The notes below the pieces were generated by a model. The model made no database searches, was not told the origin of the DNA, and worked only from the letters and a program-made list of their open reading frames with translations. Made by a program: the position numbers and the translations under genes. Below, one piece after another: positions 12,239-13,196 of a stretch of 13,196 nucleotides of DNA. Each line of letters opens with the position of its first letter. Position 1 is the first letter of the stretch. The DNA is from Flavobacteriales bacterium (lineage in GTDB: Bacteria; Bacteroidota; Bacteroidia; Flavobacteriales; Crocinitomicaceae): NCBI GenBank assembly GCA_947375085.1, contig CANCEQ010000075.1, forward strand, positions 1 to 13,196, given 5' to 3'.

Positions 12239-12931
12239 TTATTTCATTAAACCGTTATCGGCGAAGCTAAAGTAACCATTATCTGTGAAAATTAAGTGAT
12301 CTAAAACGGGTAAATCTATCATTTTTCCAAAAGTGATCAATTCCGAAGTTATTTTCTCATCTTGTAAACTAGGAAACAACTGTCCACTTGGGTGATTATG
12401 ACATAAAATAATAGCACTTGCCGAATACTCAATAGCAGCTTTAAAAATGATTTTGCCATCTACTATAGTCCCTGAAATCCCTCCTTTTGAAATTTGTTCT
12501 TTGTGAATGATTTCATTAGCTCGATTCAATAATACTATATAAAATTCCTCGTGAACCAAATCTTTAAAGTATGAACTCATGTATTCAAAAACGATTTGAG
12601 CACTTTTTACTTTTATTTTTTTAACCTTTTCAGTTTCCTTTCTTCTTCGACCTAACTCTATAGCTGCCAATACAGAAATTGCTTTTGCTTCACCTACTCC
12701 TTTAAACTTCATCAACTCTTTTAATGTCTTTTTCCCAAAAATATCCAAACTGTTTTCAACTGATAAAAGCATTTCTTGCGCCAACTCTACAGCTGATTGA
12801 GTTCGTGAACCAGAACCTAAAATAATAGCTAATAATTCTGCATCCGATAATGAATGCCTTCCTTTTAAAATCATTTTCTCTCTCGGACGATCATCTTCCG
12901 CCCACGATTTAATGGTTAAATTTTGTCTCAT
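12239..12931 (-). CDS. radC: RadC family (JAB/MPN domain) protein
   Basis: The start is at M-R-Q-N-L-T (12931), giving 230 residues, the usual family length. A longer frame from 12979 adds 16 residues unlike the family. S-W-A-E-D-D-R-P-R-E-K-M (9-20) is the typical N-terminus. A helix-hairpin-helix follows at L-M-K-F-K-G-V-G-E-A-K-A (73-84). A JAMM metal motif follows: H178-N-H180-P-S-G with S188 and D191. The name RadC comes from an old DNA-repair assignment that has been disputed; the molecular role is unknown. In Bacteroidota radC homologues occur both in the core genome and in islands. Here it leads a glycan operon and is divergent from lpxK, so it looks like a core gene. Confidence 0.92.
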   Translation of the reverse strand: MRQNLTIKSWAEDDRPREKMILKGRHSLSDAELLAIILGSGSRTQSAVELAQEMLLSVENSLDIFGKKTLKELMKFKGVGEAKAISVLAAIELGRRRKETEKVKKIKVKSAQIVFEYMSSYFKDLVHEEFYIVLLNRANEIIHKEQISKGGISGTIVDGKIIFKAAIEYSASAIILCHNHPSGQLFPSLQDEKITSELITFGKMIDLPVLDHLIFTDNGYFSFADNGLMK

Positions 12932-13130
12932 TATTTCATTTTTCTTATTGAATTTAAAAATAAAGTTGACATTTAACAAATTTTAAGTACTATTTTTAAA
13001 ATGAACTAACATAATTTAAAACACTGTAAATCAACAATATAAAATCAAAAATAAATTTACATTATATTTTTTTGTGACAAGTAAGAATTTTCAATACGAT
13101 TAAACCCTTCGATTTTGTTATTTTTGATTT

Positions 13131-13196
13131 ATGCAAAAATTGCGATTGCTTTTATTACCCTTTTCTTGGATTTACGGACTAATTATGTTTTTCCGT
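13131..13196 (+). CDS. lpxK: Tetraacyldisaccharide 4'-kinase, N-terminal fragment (3' end outside window)
   Basis: Only the first 22 codons are in the window. They read K-L-R-L-L-L-L-P-F-S-W-I-Y-G-L-I, matching the hydrophobic membrane-anchor start of LpxK, which phosphorylates the 4' position of the lipid A disaccharide at the inner membrane. A TATTTTTG word just upstream (13119-13126) resembles a -7 box, but it sits only four bases before the ATG and lacks a -33 partner, so it is not claimed as a promoter. The gene diverges from radC. Confidence 0.75.
   Translation, partial: MQKLRLLLLPFSWIYGLIMFFR

Noticed and set aside
13072..13126. Promoter for lpxK from TTG and TATTTTTG words
   Set aside because: The spacing is far too long for a -33/-7 pair and the -7-like word ends only four bases before the start codon.
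1..13196. CRISPR array, rRNA or retron-like RNA
   Set aside because: No regularly spaced direct repeats, no rRNA sequence and no reverse transcriptase are seen.

Overview
The window is AT-rich DNA of a member of the Bacteroidota, most likely class Flavobacteriia. Three things point there. The two clearest promoters match the Bacteroidetes form TTG-N19-TAnnTTTG exactly (at tRNA-Lys and at the MFS gene). The short lipoproteins have MKK-type signal peptides ending in T-S-C. The housekeeping proteins (RadC, WecB, a deacetylase-like protein, a DUF423 protein, LpxK) read as flavobacterial. Species cannot be named from the sequence.

The left third (1 to about 4060) is accessory DNA ending at tRNA-Lys. 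It opens with the 3' end of an unknown gene. Three small overlapping unknown genes follow, two of them encoding single-span membrane proteins. Next come a small serine recombinase, a 47-codon antisense gene, and two lipoprotein genes divergent from a small Cro/C1-type regulator with a perfect palindrome between them. Last is a minus-strand pair: the surviving 3' end of a type I restriction gene (hsdR), cut off at the tRNA terminator, and an unknown gene one base downstream of it. This looks like a layered, partly decayed genomic island or prophage remnant on the 3' side of tRNA-Lys. Its other end lies outside the window.

The middle (4060 to 8630) holds tRNA-Lys(TTT) with its own promoter and terminator, a membrane-anchored metallophosphoesterase, an MFS transporter and an RluA-type pseudouridine synthase. 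The MFS gene has a consensus promoter followed by a strong terminator hairpin before the coding region, which suggests attenuation or a small RNA. Two related copies of a long imperfect inverted repeat lie between genes at 4366-4560 and 8431-8628.

The right third (8635 to 12931) is a tight minus-strand run: radC, wecB (UDP-GlcNAc 2-epimerase), a polysaccharide deacetylase-like gene, a DUF423 membrane protein and an MBL-fold hydrolase. Gaps are 17 bp or less, so it is probably one operon, with wecB and the deacetylase-like gene suggesting a cell-surface glycan role. The window ends in the first 22 codons of lpxK (lipid A 4'-kinase), divergent from radC.

I see no complete, clearly new system. 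The best candidates for novelty are the small-gene cluster with the serine recombinase, the promoter-terminator leader of the MFS gene, and the dispersed inverted-repeat family.
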